Shown here one piece after another: positions 17,525-25,547 of a stretch of 64,000 bases of DNA. Position numbers and translations under genes: made by a program. The notes below the pieces were generated by a model, which saw only the letters and a program-made list of their open reading frames with translations, was not told where the DNA came from and searched no databases. Every line of letters begins with the position of its first letter. The stretch's first letter is position 1. Origin of the DNA: Gp7-AA10 sp035636095 (GTDB taxonomy: Bacteria > Acidobacteriota > Thermoanaerobaculia > Gp7-AA8); NCBI GenBank assembly GCA_035636095.1, contig DASPZU010000007.1, forward strand, positions 82,792 to 146,791. Reading direction: 5' to 3'.

Positions 17525-18052
17525 GTGAGTAAGTTCTACGCGACGTTAATTGCTGCCCTTGCTGTCTTCGCGATGGCAGCCGCAGGAGGTTGGATGAATT
17601 TCAAGAAACCCGCCGATCCCGAGCTCAAGAAGAAGCTCACTCCGCTGCAGTACGAAGTCACGCAAAACGAGGGCACCGAACCCGCCTTTCGCAATGAGTA
17701 TTGGGACAATCACCGAGCCGGCATCTACGTCGATGTCGTCTCCGGCGAGCCGCTATTCAGCTCGCTCGACAAATTCGAATCGGGCACCGGCTGGCCCAGC
17801 TTCACCAAGCCGCTCGAGCCTGCAAATGTAGTGACGAAGACGGACCGAAAATATTTCATGGTTCGCACCGAAGTCCGCTCCAAGCACGCCGACTCGCACC
17901 TCGGCCACCTCTTCAACGACGGCCCCGGGCCGACCTATCAGCGCTACTGCATGAATTCCGCGTCGCTGCGATTCATCCCCGTCGAAAAGCTGGAGGCCGA
18001 GGGCTACGGCAAGTACCTGCCGCTGTTCCAGAAAGTCGAGGCGCACAAATGA
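17525..18052 (+). CDS. msrB: Peptide-methionine (R)-S-oxide reductase MsrB with N-terminal export signal
   Basis: 175 residues from GTG 17525, chosen because AGGAGG lies 6 nt upstream; the earlier ATG 17507 precedes the Shine-Dalgarno. MsrB signatures are complete: YWDNHRAGIYVDVVSGEPLF, SGTGWPSF, RTEVRSKHADSHLGH, and the catalytic Cys in RYCMNSASLRF. The usual CxxC zinc pairs are absent (GIYVDVV in place of GIYRCVV), so this is the zinc-free form. An N-terminal hydrophobic segment (LIAALAVFAMAAAGG) predicts export or membrane anchoring. It reduces methionine-R-sulfoxide in oxidised proteins. Translationally coupled to msrA (ATGA overlap). Confidence 0.9.
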   Translation: MSKFYATLIAALAVFAMAAAGGWMNFKKPADPELKKKLTPLQYEVTQNEGTEPAFRNEYWDNHRAGIYVDVVSGEPLFSSLDKFESGTGWPSFTKPLEPANVVTKTDRKYFMVRTEVRSKHADSHLGHLFNDGPGPTYQRYCMNSASLRFIPVEKLEAEGYGKYLPLFQKVEAHK

Positions 18053-18528
18053 CCGAGAAGGCCACCCTTGCGGGCGGATGCTTCTGGGGAGTCGAGGATC
18101 TGATCCGGAAACTCGACGGCGTGATCGACACGACCGTCGGGTACACCGGTGGCACGCTTCCCAATCCGCGGTACGAGGATGTCAAGACCGGCCGCACCGG
18201 ACATGCGGAGTCGATCCAGATCGAATTCGATCCGAAGAAGATCAGCTACGAGCAGATCCTGGAGTTTTTCTTCCGCCTGCACGACCCGACGACGGTCAAT
18301 CAGCAGGGGAACGATCGCGGCACGCAGTACCGTTCCGCGATCTTCTATCACGACGAGAAGCAGCGCGAGATCGCCGATCGCGCGATCCAGAAAGCGCAGC
18401 CCAAGTGGCCTCGGCCGATCGTCACGCAAATCGTTCCAGCGTCGGACTTCTGGCCTGCCGAGGAGTATCACCAGGATTACCTGCAGCGGACTCCGTGGGG
18501 ATACACCTGCCACTACATTAGACCGTAG
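18049..18528 (+). CDS. msrA: Peptide-methionine (S)-S-oxide reductase MsrA
   Basis: 159 residues. The catalytic site GGCFWGVE is at residues 9-16, then GYTGGTLPNPRYEDV, GHAESIQIEFD, NQQGNDRGTQYRSAIF and EEYHQDYL, all MsrA hallmarks. There is no signal peptide, so the enzyme is predicted cytoplasmic even though its operon partner MsrB carries one. The start ATG overlaps the msrB stop. The end overlaps the convergent membrane-protein gene by 16 bp. Confidence 0.92.
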   Translation: MTEKATLAGGCFWGVEDLIRKLDGVIDTTVGYTGGTLPNPRYEDVKTGRTGHAESIQIEFDPKKISYEQILEFFFRLHDPTTVNQQGNDRGTQYRSAIFYHDEKQREIADRAIQKAQPKWPRPIVTQIVPASDFWPAEEYHQDYLQRTPWGYTCHYIRP

Positions 18529-19210
18529 GTTGTTGAGGGTTGCTGGGTTGCTGCGGGGACGCCGACGACGGCGTAATATGCGATAAAGGCCGTCGTCGCG
18601 ATCGTGCCGACGATCGACGGCAGCAACTGGCTGTACGGCTGCCACCTCTCGAAGACCGTTCCCGAAAAGGCCGATACCACCGCGATGTAGGCAGCCATCA
18701 TCTTGAAGAGGTGTTCGTACAACCAGCTCCTGGCGACAAAGTTTTTCGGAAGCACGAATCGGATGAGGTCGTAGTTAGCAACCGCCGCCAGCGCGCCGAG
18801 TGTGGGATAGATCACCACTGGCGCCCACGGCAGCTGGACGCTGTGCAGATAGACGACGAACAGCACCGCGGCCGCCAGCGCCGCGACGGCGATCAGAGCG
18901 TCGTGAAATCGCAAACCGGTCGAGCGGACTGTGAGGACGCGATAACCCGACCAGGCCTCGTACGCCGCCAGCATCGTGATTACGGCGAGGAACGCGCGGA
19001 ATCCGAATGCGATGATCCCACCGACTGCAGTGACCGTCACGACGATGAGACAGATCAGAAACCATCGGCCGAACCGGACGTGGGTGCTCCTTTGCGGGTG
19101 AGAAGCGGAATCAGTCCGAGGATGAGACAGAGGCTGCCGAACAGAACATGGATGGCGACGTTAAGCGTGTGCGGGAGCGATTCCTGAACGATCGATGCGC
19201 CTCTGGACAT
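18513..19210 (-). pseudogene. DUF2306-like four-TM membrane protein split by a -1 frameshift
   Basis: The ATG at 19210 has an excellent Shine-Dalgarno (AGGAGG, 7 nt) and encodes MSRGASIVQESLPHTLNVAI, a TM segment and IPLLTRKG, then leaves the frame. The expected continuation STHVRFGRWFLICLIVV is in another frame from about 19088 and runs to the stop at 18513 through about five more TM segments. Loss of one G in a GGG run near 19088-19091 explains it. The full protein would be about 231 residues. It overlaps functionally with the upstream cyclase operon (4-nt gap). The last codons (AATQQPSTT) are written by the GGTTGCTG tandem repeat. It could also be a sequencing error. Confidence 0.6.
18529..18555. 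repeat. Short tandem repeat of 8-nt unit (GGTTGCTG)
   Basis: GTTGAGGGTTGCTGGGTTGC and following bases: two to three GGTTGCTG-like units. The same unit builds the larger inverted repeat at 26495-26560. It lies between msrA and the convergent membrane-protein gene and supplies the latter's C-terminal codons. Confidence 0.7.
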
Positions 19211-19214
19211 GGTG

Positions 19215-20015
19215 TCACCTCCTGATCATCGGCACGACGGCGACGATCCGCAGCGGCCCGCCCGACCCACCGGCGATCTTCATCGGCAGCGCGATGACCC
19301 ACGCTCCCCTCTCCGGCAGCCGGTCGAGATTCGCGATGTTCTCGAGACCGGGAACGTTGGCGCCGTTTGCGATCTGGTGGACGATGAAGTCCTTCGACTG
19401 GCCGTAGTCGATGCTGGCGGTGTCGACGCCGATCGCGCCGACGTGGCGGTTGCTCACCAGGTAGCGCGCCGAGTCCTCGCTGTACGAGGGAAAATGCAGC
19501 TTGTCGGTGGCGCCGGGCGTGTCGTCGCCCAAGTATTTCTTGCGATCGGGATATCGCGATCCCCAGCCGGTGCGGAGCAGCACGATCGTTCCAGCCTGAA
19601 TCACGCCGTTGCGCTTCTCCCAGTCCGCGACATCGGCCACGGTCAGGCGGTAGTCGGGATCGTTGGCAGCCCTGGCAGTCACATCGATGACTGCCGCCGG
19701 CGCAATGAGCTGACGCACTGGAATCTGATCGACGCTGAGCGCGCCCTGCGAGAAGTGAATGGGCGCATCGAGATGCGTTCCGCCATGCTCCGGCGCGCAA
19801 AACGAATTCGCGGAGTAGAAGTAGCCGCCTTCGGTCTTCCCGAACGCCAGGCGCTTCAACTCGAATCCGCCCGGCGCGTTAGGCCAGTACAACGTCTTCT
19901 GATCGAACGCGTAGGTGAGGTCGACGACATCGGCAGCGGACAAATCGATCGGCGGCCGCGGCGCGCTGGCGCAGGCGGCCAGGAGTAGCGAGGCGAGAAA
20001 AGTAAATCGACGCAT
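19215..20015 (-). CDS. Cyclase-family (kynurenine formamidase-like) lipoprotein
   Basis: 266 residues. The signal MRRFTFLASLLLAACAS has a lipobox (LAAC), so the enzyme should be anchored in the envelope. The body has the metal site HGGTHLDAPIHF and VLLRTGWGSRY, signatures of the cyclase/kynurenine-formamidase family (PF04199), metal-dependent amide hydrolases. Substrate unknown. TACATT is 6 nt before the ATG, fitting a leaderless start. The next gene's Shine-Dalgarno overlaps this gene's stop region. Confidence 0.85.
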   Translation of the reverse strand: MRRFTFLASLLLAACASAPRPPIDLSAADVVDLTYAFDQKTLYWPNAPGGFELKRLAFGKTEGGYFYSANSFCAPEHGGTHLDAPIHFSQGALSVDQIPVRQLIAPAAVIDVTARAANDPDYRLTVADVADWEKRNGVIQAGTIVLLRTGWGSRYPDRKKYLGDDTPGATDKLHFPSYSEDSARYLVSNRHVGAIGVDTASIDYGQSKDFIVHQIANGANVPGLENIANLDRLPERGAWVIALPMKIAGGSGGPLRIVAVVPMIRR

Positions 20016-20034
20016 GGGGATAATGTATTACGGT

Positions 20035-20148
20035 TGTCATTCCGAGCGTAGCGAGGAATCGGTGTGGGTGGGTGGTGCGAAGATCGAACATGGTCGCACC
20101 GCCCAACCCACACCGATCCCTCCCCCGTTCTGCGGGGTCGGGATGACA
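20035..20148. repeat. REP-like palindrome, family R1 copy 2 (long arms)
   Basis: TGTCATTCCGAGCGTAGCG at the left and TCGGGATGACA at the right enclose long inverted arms (GGTGTGGGTGGG against CCCAACCCACACC). It stands between the divergent cyclase and amidohydrolase genes, so it is not simply a terminator; it may be a mobile REP/MITE-like unit. Confidence 0.75.
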
Positions 20149-20159
20149 TAGGAGCCTGC

Positions 20160-21461
20160 ATGAAGATCCGAATCTTTGCTCTGCTCGTTCTCGCGACCTC
20201 CCTCGACGCCCAACCGCTCGTTCTCGCCGGCGGGCGGCTCATCGACGGCTTCGGCGGACCGCCCATCGAAAACGCGGTCGTGGTCATCGAAGGCAACACC
20301 ATTCGCGCCGTCGGCCCCGAATCGGCCGTCAAGATCCCCGCCGGCGCCAAGGTGATCGACACCAACGGTTACACGATGATGCCCGGCCTGATGGACATGC
20401 ACGTCCATCTGATGATCCTCGGCCACGGCGATTACAACCACTGGTTCCAGACGTATGCCAACCAGTATCGCGACGTGGTGATGCCGATTTCCGCGAAAGA
20501 GCTGCTGATGGCCGGCGTGACCACCGCGCGCGACCTCGGCGCGCCGCTCGACGACATCATGGCGGTCAAGAAACGCATCGAGCGCGGCGAGATCCCCGGT
20601 CCGCGCTTGTTCGTGGCCGGACCGTTTCTGCAAAAAGTAGCGCCGCCGCTGGAGGCGAAGTTTCGATGGGAAGTGCATGGCGCCGACGACGCCCGCAAGA
20701 AAGTCGACGTCGTGGCCGACGCCGGCGCCGACATCATCAAGATGATCGATCAGGATCAGATGACGCAGGACGAAGTCGACGCCATCGTCGATGAGGCCCA
20801 CAAGCGCGGCAAAACCGTCGCGGCGCACGCGCATCGCTCCGACGAAATCCGCAAAGGTCTCAAAGCGGGCGTCGACTGCTTCGAGCACACCGGCCTGGCG
20901 ACCAAGCCCGGCTACGAAGAAGACGTCCTGCAGATGATGCGCGATCGCAACGCGACGCTGTTCTGGTGTCCGACCATCGAAGGCTTATTTCTGTACGACT
21001 ACACGCTCCGATTCCCGGAACGCGTCGATGATCAGCGATTGAAGAACGATTTGCCGCCCGAGATGTACAGGGATGTGCACGATTCGATCAAGGACGTCTC
21101 GCATCTCGATTACTTCCGACTCGTGCCGCGGCGGCTCCCCACGCTGGCCAACAAGTTCCGGCAATTGCGGGAGTCGGGCGTGACGATCATCGTCGGCACC
21201 GATTCCGGAATCCCGCTCAACTTTCACTTCGACTCCACCTGGCGCGAGCTCAAGACCATGGTCGACCTCGGAATGCCGCCCATGGACGCGATCCGCGCCG
21301 CGACGTACTGGCCCGCGCAGCTCCTCAAGCAACCCAACCTCGGAACCGTTGCGGCGGGAAAGCTCGCGGACATCATCGTCGTCGACGGCGATCCCCTCAC
21401 GGACATGACCGCGCTGCGGCACGTTGTCCACGTGGTGAAGGACGGGCGGGTCTACAAATAG
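20160..21461 (+). CDS. Exported amidohydrolase (imidazolonepropionase/prolidase-like)
   Basis: 433 residues with a signal peptide (MKIRIFALLVLATSLDAQP). Two-metal amidohydrolase motifs are in order: GLMDMHVHLM (HxH), ADIIKM (bridging Lys), VAAHAH, FEHTG and IVGTDSG (catalytic Asp). The C-terminal beta sandwich has GKLADIIVVDGDPL. Periplasmic relatives include Xaa-Pro dipeptidases and other amide hydrolases; the substrate is not predictable. A longer reading from 20064 runs through repeat R1, so ATG 20160 is preferred. Confidence 0.88.
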   Translation: MKIRIFALLVLATSLDAQPLVLAGGRLIDGFGGPPIENAVVVIEGNTIRAVGPESAVKIPAGAKVIDTNGYTMMPGLMDMHVHLMILGHGDYNHWFQTYANQYRDVVMPISAKELLMAGVTTARDLGAPLDDIMAVKKRIERGEIPGPRLFVAGPFLQKVAPPLEAKFRWEVHGADDARKKVDVVADAGADIIKMIDQDQMTQDEVDAIVDEAHKRGKTVAAHAHRSDEIRKGLKAGVDCFEHTGLATKPGYEEDVLQMMRDRNATLFWCPTIEGLFLYDYTLRFPERVDDQRLKNDLPPEMYRDVHDSIKDVSHLDYFRLVPRRLPTLANKFRQLRESGVTIIVGTDSGIPLNFHFDSTWRELKTMVDLGMPPMDAIRAATYWPAQLLKQPNLGTVAAGKLADIIVVDGDPLTDMTALRHVVHVVKDGRVYK

Positions 21462-21465
21462 CGCC

Positions 21466-21530
21466 CTCACGCGAGCGCCCTCGCCCTGCGCAGCGGGGAG
21501 AGGGTGGCCCGAAGGGCCGGGTGAGGGGCG
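21466..21530. repeat. REP-like palindrome, family R2 copy 2
   Basis: CCTCGCCCTGCGCAGCGGGG then GAGAGGGTGGCCCGAAGGG and CCGGGTGAGGGGCG: nested hairpins nearly identical to 53534-53639. It occupies the convergent space between the amidohydrolase and the DUF1223 gene and touches the latter's stop codon. Confidence 0.75.
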
Positions 21531-22163
21531 TCAGCGCAGGTCGTGGACCGTTGCCGCGGTGATGGCGAGCGTGGCGCGATTCTGTACAAACGCGACCACG
21601 CCGAGGCGTTTCCAGGATGGATCGGCGTCGAAGCTGAAGGATTGGCCGCGCACTCGGACGAGTCGTCGGACGATGGCGTTTTCGGTCGGGGTGCGGCCTT
21701 GGTTTTCGCCGCCGGCGATATGCGTCGTCACGCCATCTTCGAACAGCACGACCACGACATCGCTGTTAGGCGGTGCGTCGGCGCGCACGGAGCCTTCGAT
21801 CCTCGATCCCTTTCGCGTTACATCGAGTGTGAGGCTGCCGGCATCTTTGGCTTCCTCGATCGCTCGCTTCATCGCCGAAGCATTCGATCCAACAAACTGC
21901 CGCGATCCGTTGACGACTGCCTGCGGGGTGAAAGCGCCATTCAGCGCAAAGCTGCGCACGTACATCATCTGACGCGCCGTCCAGTCGCGCGATGAAAACG
22001 GATCGCGCCAGCCCAGGCGGTCCCAATAGTCGACGTGGAATGCCAGCGGAATGACCTGCCCGCGATCCTGCGCGAGCTTCGAGATCAACGCGTCCGCCGG
22101 CGGACAGCTCGAGCATCCTTGCGAAGTGAACAGCTCCACAACGACCAGCGCGGCCAAAATCAT
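21531..22163 (-). CDS. DUF1223 family thioredoxin-fold protein
   Basis: 210 residues. The motif VELFTSQGCSSCPPAD carries a CxxC in the thioredoxin-like position, and FHVDYWDRLGWRDPFSS is diagnostic of DUF1223. Members are often secreted; here the short N-terminus MILAALVV may serve as a signal. Function unproven. TAGAAT lies 7 nt before the ATG (leaderless). Confidence 0.85.
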   Translation of the reverse strand: MILAALVVVELFTSQGCSSCPPADALISKLAQDRGQVIPLAFHVDYWDRLGWRDPFSSRDWTARQMMYVRSFALNGAFTPQAVVNGSRQFVGSNASAMKRAIEEAKDAGSLTLDVTRKGSRIEGSVRADAPPNSDVVVVLFEDGVTTHIAGGENQGRTPTENAIVRRLVRVRGQSFSFDADPSWKRLGVVAFVQNRATLAITAATVHDLR

Positions 22164-22173
22164 CGGGGTGATT

Positions 22174-23106
22174 CTACGCCGCTGTCTCCTCGCGAACCGG
22201 GATCTCCACCGTTCTGTTACTTAAACGGCCGTCCGTCTGCACCAGCGCCACCCCGCCCAGGATGATGCCCATCGCGACGATCGAGACCCACGTCAGCTCC
22301 TCGTGAAGAATCAGCCATCCGAGGAGAACGGCCACCAGCGGGTTGATGTAGGCGTACATCGACATGTTCGTCATGCGAAGTTTCTTCAGCGCATAGACAT
22401 ACGACGTGTACGCCAGAAGCGAGCCGAACGTCGCCAGATAGACGAGCCCGATGATCCCGTCGCGCGTCCACGTCAGGTGTCGCGCCTCGCCGATGGAGAG
22501 ACCGACGATGCCCACTGCCAGGCCGCCGGTCAGCATCTGCAACGCCGACGACATGAACGGCGTGACCGCGGTCAGGTTGTACTTTCCGCGCATCGTGCCG
22601 TACTGCCAGCACATCGATCCGACCTGAATGGCCAGCGCGCCGAGAACGAAGTGGACATCGAACGCCCCCGAAGCGCCGGGCGTGACCAGGAGCGCCACGC
22701 CCACGAAGCCGATCAGCATGCCGATGGCGCGACGCACGCCGATCCGCTCGCCGTTCGGACGAAGGCGTTCGAGCAGAGCCGCCCAGAATGGCGCCGTCGC
22801 GACCAGAAGCGCAGCGATCCCGCTCGGAACCCACTGCTCGGCCCACACCACCGCCAGGTTTCCGACGCCGACCATCAGCAGGCCCACCACAGCCAGCTCC
22901 GCCAGCAGGCGTTTGCTGCGCGGAAGGATCTCGTCGCGCAGTCGCGCGATGACGAACAGCGCCGACCCGGCGAAGATGAAACGCATCGCCGTCAGCAGAA
23001 ATGGGGGAATGCTGCGGACCGCAACGCGAATGGCGAGGTAAGTCGTGCCCCACACGATGCAGACGATTGCGAATGCGACGTACGCCAGGACGCGATCGCG
23101 TTTCAC
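22174..23106 (-). CDS. EamA/DMT-family transporter
   Basis: 310 residues with ten hydrophobic helices arranged as two EamA halves (AIVCIVWGTTYLAIRVAV in the first, ALAIQVGSMCWQYGT opening the second). Drug/metabolite exporters of this family export amino acids or related metabolites. The GTG start (23106) overlaps the regulator's TGA (GTGA), so it is coupled to the Lrp-type gene upstream, which makes amino-acid export regulated by that factor likely. Confidence 0.85.
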   Translation of the reverse strand: MKRDRVLAYVAFAIVCIVWGTTYLAIRVAVRSIPPFLLTAMRFIFAGSALFVIARLRDEILPRSKRLLAELAVVGLLMVGVGNLAVVWAEQWVPSGIAALLVATAPFWAALLERLRPNGERIGVRRAIGMLIGFVGVALLVTPGASGAFDVHFVLGALAIQVGSMCWQYGTMRGKYNLTAVTPFMSSALQMLTGGLAVGIVGLSIGEARHLTWTRDGIIGLVYLATFGSLLAYTSYVYALKKLRMTNMSMYAYINPLVAVLLGWLILHEELTWVSIVAMGIILGGVALVQTDGRLSNRTVEIPVREETAA

Positions 23107-23579
23107 GCGTCTTCTCCGAGCACGACGCCGCCGACTTTCTCGCAATGCGTCCGCATCACGATGGTGGTTCGCGTGGAGAAGCCCAGCGGCGGCGCCGTCA
23201 GACGCGAGACCAGATCGTTCAAAGAGGCAATCGAGCCGGTGCGCACCTTGATCAGGTAGCAATCATCGCCCGCAACGGTGTGCGCTTCCAACACCTCATC
23301 GGACTTCAGAACGCGCTGAAACGCCTTCCACACCTGCGGCGTCAACTGCCCGTTCGTTCTGCAGGAAACGAACGCGGTGATGTTGCGTCCGAGGGCTGAT
23401 GGGTCGATGACGGTGGTGGTGCCGCGGATCACGCCGTGGCGTTCCAGCCGCTCGATTCGATCGGCAACCGCGGGGCGGGATAAGCCGATCCGCTCCGCAA
23501 TCTGCGCCGCCGGAGAGCGGCCATCCTTAGCGAGAAGCGTCAGGATTTCGAGGTCCAGTGCGTCCAGATCGTCGGACAC
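23103..23579 (-). CDS. Lrp/AsnC-family transcriptional regulator
   Basis: 158 residues. The N-terminal winged HTH (LDALDLEILTLLAKDGR, then IAERIGLSRPAVADRIERL) is followed by an Lrp ligand domain (VLEAHTVAGDDCYLIKVRT). These factors bind DNA as dimers and sense amino acids. It is in one operon with an EamA exporter. It starts at GTG with TACAAT 6 nt upstream, inside a palindrome that could be an autoregulatory operator. Confidence 0.88.
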   Translation of the reverse strand: MSDDLDALDLEILTLLAKDGRSPAAQIAERIGLSRPAVADRIERLERHGVIRGTTTVIDPSALGRNITAFVSCRTNGQLTPQVWKAFQRVLKSDEVLEAHTVAGDDCYLIKVRTGSIASLNDLVSRLTAPPLGFSTRTTIVMRTHCEKVGGVVLGEDA

Positions 23580-23593
23580 GGTACTATTGTACC
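23580..23593. promoter_or_regulatory. Palindrome overlapping the -10 box of the Lrp-family gene
   Basis: GGTAC-tatt-GTACC is a perfect 5-bp inverted repeat abutting the GTG start (23579). It contains the predicted -10 element TACAAT (minus strand, 23591-23586), so a protein bound here would block transcription. Confidence 0.5.
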
Positions 23594-23633
23594 ATCGATT
23601 CGACGGTAAGAATAGTAGATAACCTTCGATTCG

Positions 23634-23960
23634 TCAGACCGCAGCTTCGATGGCCGGCTCCGGGTCACGGGCGCGCCAGGCGGCCGCGTGCGGGTAGCGG
23701 TATTCGATGCGGTGCATGGCGGCGCGGACCAGATCGCGCTTGAGGTACTCGATCTTCACGTCGCCGGCCGGGTCGGTGAGCAGGCGCCGCAATGCGTCAC
23801 GCCGAAGCAGAATGCTGCGGAGTTTCAGCGACTTTCCACGAACGGCGTATCGGATCGCGTCGCGCACTTCGGAACAAACCCGCACAACTGCCGGATCGAG
23901 AACTCCGACGATCTCCGCCGCCAGCTTCGTTTCATCCATTTTGGTGATCGTCGTCTTCAT
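23634..23960 (-). CDS. Conserved-looking hypothetical protein
   Basis: 108 residues from ATG 23960, chosen for its Shine-Dalgarno GGAGG (5 nt); an upstream in-frame extension to 24182 would read through the divergent ferredoxin. Mostly helical and basic (IRYAVRGKSLKLRSILLRR, LKRDLVRAAMHRIEYRYPH). No cofactor motifs or membrane segments. I do not recognise the family. Confidence 0.6.
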   Translation of the reverse strand: MKTTITKMDETKLAAEIVGVLDPAVVRVCSEVRDAIRYAVRGKSLKLRSILLRRDALRRLLTDPAGDVKIEYLKRDLVRAAMHRIEYRYPHAAAWRARDPEPAIEAAV

Positions 23961-24015
23961 CGTTCCTCCCACGGTTGTTTGATCTAATAGACGACGAGGA
24001 GTCGAGAAAGTTGCG

Positions 24016-24276
24016 ATGCGGGTCAGCTTTTCACCGTTAGGAAACAGCGGTGTTGCAAAACCCAACGAGACGCTTTTGGATGTCGCGCGCCGGGCCGGCG
24101 CCCCCATCGGCAACTCCTGCGGCGGCATCGGCATCTGCAACCGCTGCCGTGTGCGCGTCGTAGAAGGAGTGGAGAACCTCACCCCGCCGACGCGATTCGA
24201 AAAAGATCCCGACTCGCGACTGGCATGTCAGGCCGTGGTCCTCGGCGACTGCACCATCACGACGAGCTATTGGTGA
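24016..24276 (+). CDS. Plant-type [2Fe-2S] ferredoxin
   Basis: 86 residues with the cluster pattern NSCGGIGICNRC (Cx5CxxC) and a fourth Cys in RLACQAV, plus the beta-grasp start VSFSPLG. Small soluble electron carrier; no obvious redox partner is adjacent. The Cx5Cx2C spacing is that of adrenodoxin/XylT-like rather than photosynthetic ferredoxins. Its last 10 bp overlap the convergent hydrolase gene. Confidence 0.88.
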   Translation: MRVSFSPLGNSGVAKPNETLLDVARRAGAPIGNSCGGIGICNRCRVRVVEGVENLTPPTRFEKDPDSRLACQAVVLGDCTITTSYW

Positions 24277-25547
24277 CCGCTGAGTTGAGGCCGTTCGAAC
24301 CGCAACACTCGGCCGCGTACGTCCACGCCTTTCAGAAAATCGTGTACGACGTTCTGAACGTCCGTCATCGGCAATGTGTCATGGAAAGCATTCTCCACCA
24401 CGATGTGGGGCGCATCGCTCATTCGCCAGCGGACCGCTTCGGCCTGAAACGGCGGAGCCACCGGATCGAGAGTTCCGCTGAGCATCAGCGTCGGCGTCGC
24501 CATCACTCGCGGTAACGATTCAGGACGCCGGTCGGCGGGCACGTACAGGCGGCAAATCTCCGGACGCATCTGCAGGTTGACATCGCCCACCATCGAACCG
24601 TTGGCCTGTTCCGCGACTCGCGCGCGTCGTTGCGGCGATGCGCCGTCGGCACATGAAGTCGCCACCGGAAAGATCGCCGTGCCCGAAATGCTGTTGTACA
24701 AACCCTCGGCACGTTTGGCGAGCGATTCGTAATCGCCTTTGGCAATATTGGAAAAAAGATCCATGGTCGACGTCGCTGCTCGCCCGTCGCCGATTCCCTG
24801 GAGAATGGTCTGGAGCGCAATCCTGCCGATCCGAACCTTGACCGTCGATCGTCGAAGGCGATCGTTCACCGTCAACTCGAGCGGTTTCTTCTCGACCGCA
24901 TCGAGGACTCGCATCACCGTGCCGGTGAAATCAGACCCGGTCAGGCGTGAAAGTTTCTCGATTTGCACGTCCCACGTGTCGGGGAGTGTCAGAGCGTTGT
25001 CAGGACCGATGACTGCGGCCAGCACCGCGTTGTAGGCGCTGACGTCTACACCTTCCGCGCGCCAGCGATTCACGCACCTCTGATTGACATTCGCCATATA
25101 GTCGGCAGCCTTCTTTGCCGATTCGATGACGTCGACAGGCGCCGATTCCGCCGCAGGACAATCGAGCGCTGGTTTTGACATGCCGGTGCCGCGCTGATCG
25201 AGGAGAATCACGTCGCCGATGTCGCGCAGCCGGTCGAAGAGTTTGAAGAATGGCGGGATGCGACCCATGACGGCGCCAGGCACACCCGGACCGCCCGCGA
25301 TAAAAACGATCGGACTACCGGGCGTGGACGCGGTGGTGCGTAGTCGGACAAAGTCGATCTCGATGGTCCGTTTGGACGTCGAGGCGCGATTCTCGACGAC
25401 GGTCAGTTGGCCGAGCTCGGCCTGGTGATCGGTTCCATCGAAGGTCTTCAATTGATAAGGCTGGAAGCGCAGCTCGGCGGCCGCGGCGCTGAGGCTAAGG
25501 ATTGATGAACATGCAATCGCCGTAGCTGTAGAAGAGATATCTCTCAC
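24267..25547 (-). CDS. S33-type alpha/beta hydrolase lacking the nucleophile segment
   Basis: 426 residues with a signal peptide (ACSSILSLSAAAA). The oxyanion segment PIVFIAGGPGVPG, DVILLDQRGTGMSKP, and the C-terminal acid and histidine regions (LSGTLDPVAPP, FHDTLP) are those of exported proline-iminopeptidase/tripeptidyl-aminopeptidase relatives. The expected GxSxG elbow between VDVSAYN and VIGPDNALTLPDTWD is missing: VSAYN joins directly to AVLAAVIGPDN (about 25030), an in-frame loss of roughly 45-50 residues. The protein is therefore predicted inactive, or non-enzymatic. Its start lies inside the queA 3' end (53-bp overlap). Confidence 0.75.
   Translation of the reverse strand: MRDISSTATAIACSSILSLSAAAAELRFQPYQLKTFDGTDHQAELGQLTVVENRASTSKRTIEIDFVRLRTTASTPGSPIVFIAGGPGVPGAVMGRIPPFFKLFDRLRDIGDVILLDQRGTGMSKPALDCPAAESAPVDVIESAKKAADYMANVNQRCVNRWRAEGVDVSAYNAVLAAVIGPDNALTLPDTWDVQIEKLSRLTGSDFTGTVMRVLDAVEKKPLELTVNDRLRRSTVKVRIGRIALQTILQGIGDGRAATSTMDLFSNIAKGDYESLAKRAEGLYNSISGTAIFPVATSCADGASPQRRARVAEQANGSMVGDVNLQMRPEICRLYVPADRRPESLPRVMATPTLMLSGTLDPVAPPFQAEAVRWRMSDAPHIVVENAFHDTLPMTDVQNVVHDFLKGVDVRGRVLRFERPQLSGHQ

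Noticed and set aside
19086..19096. Programmed -1 ribosomal frameshift in the DUF2306-like gene
   Set aside because: CAAAGGAGC is not a good slippery heptamer and no stimulating pseudoknot was evident; a one-base deletion is simpler.
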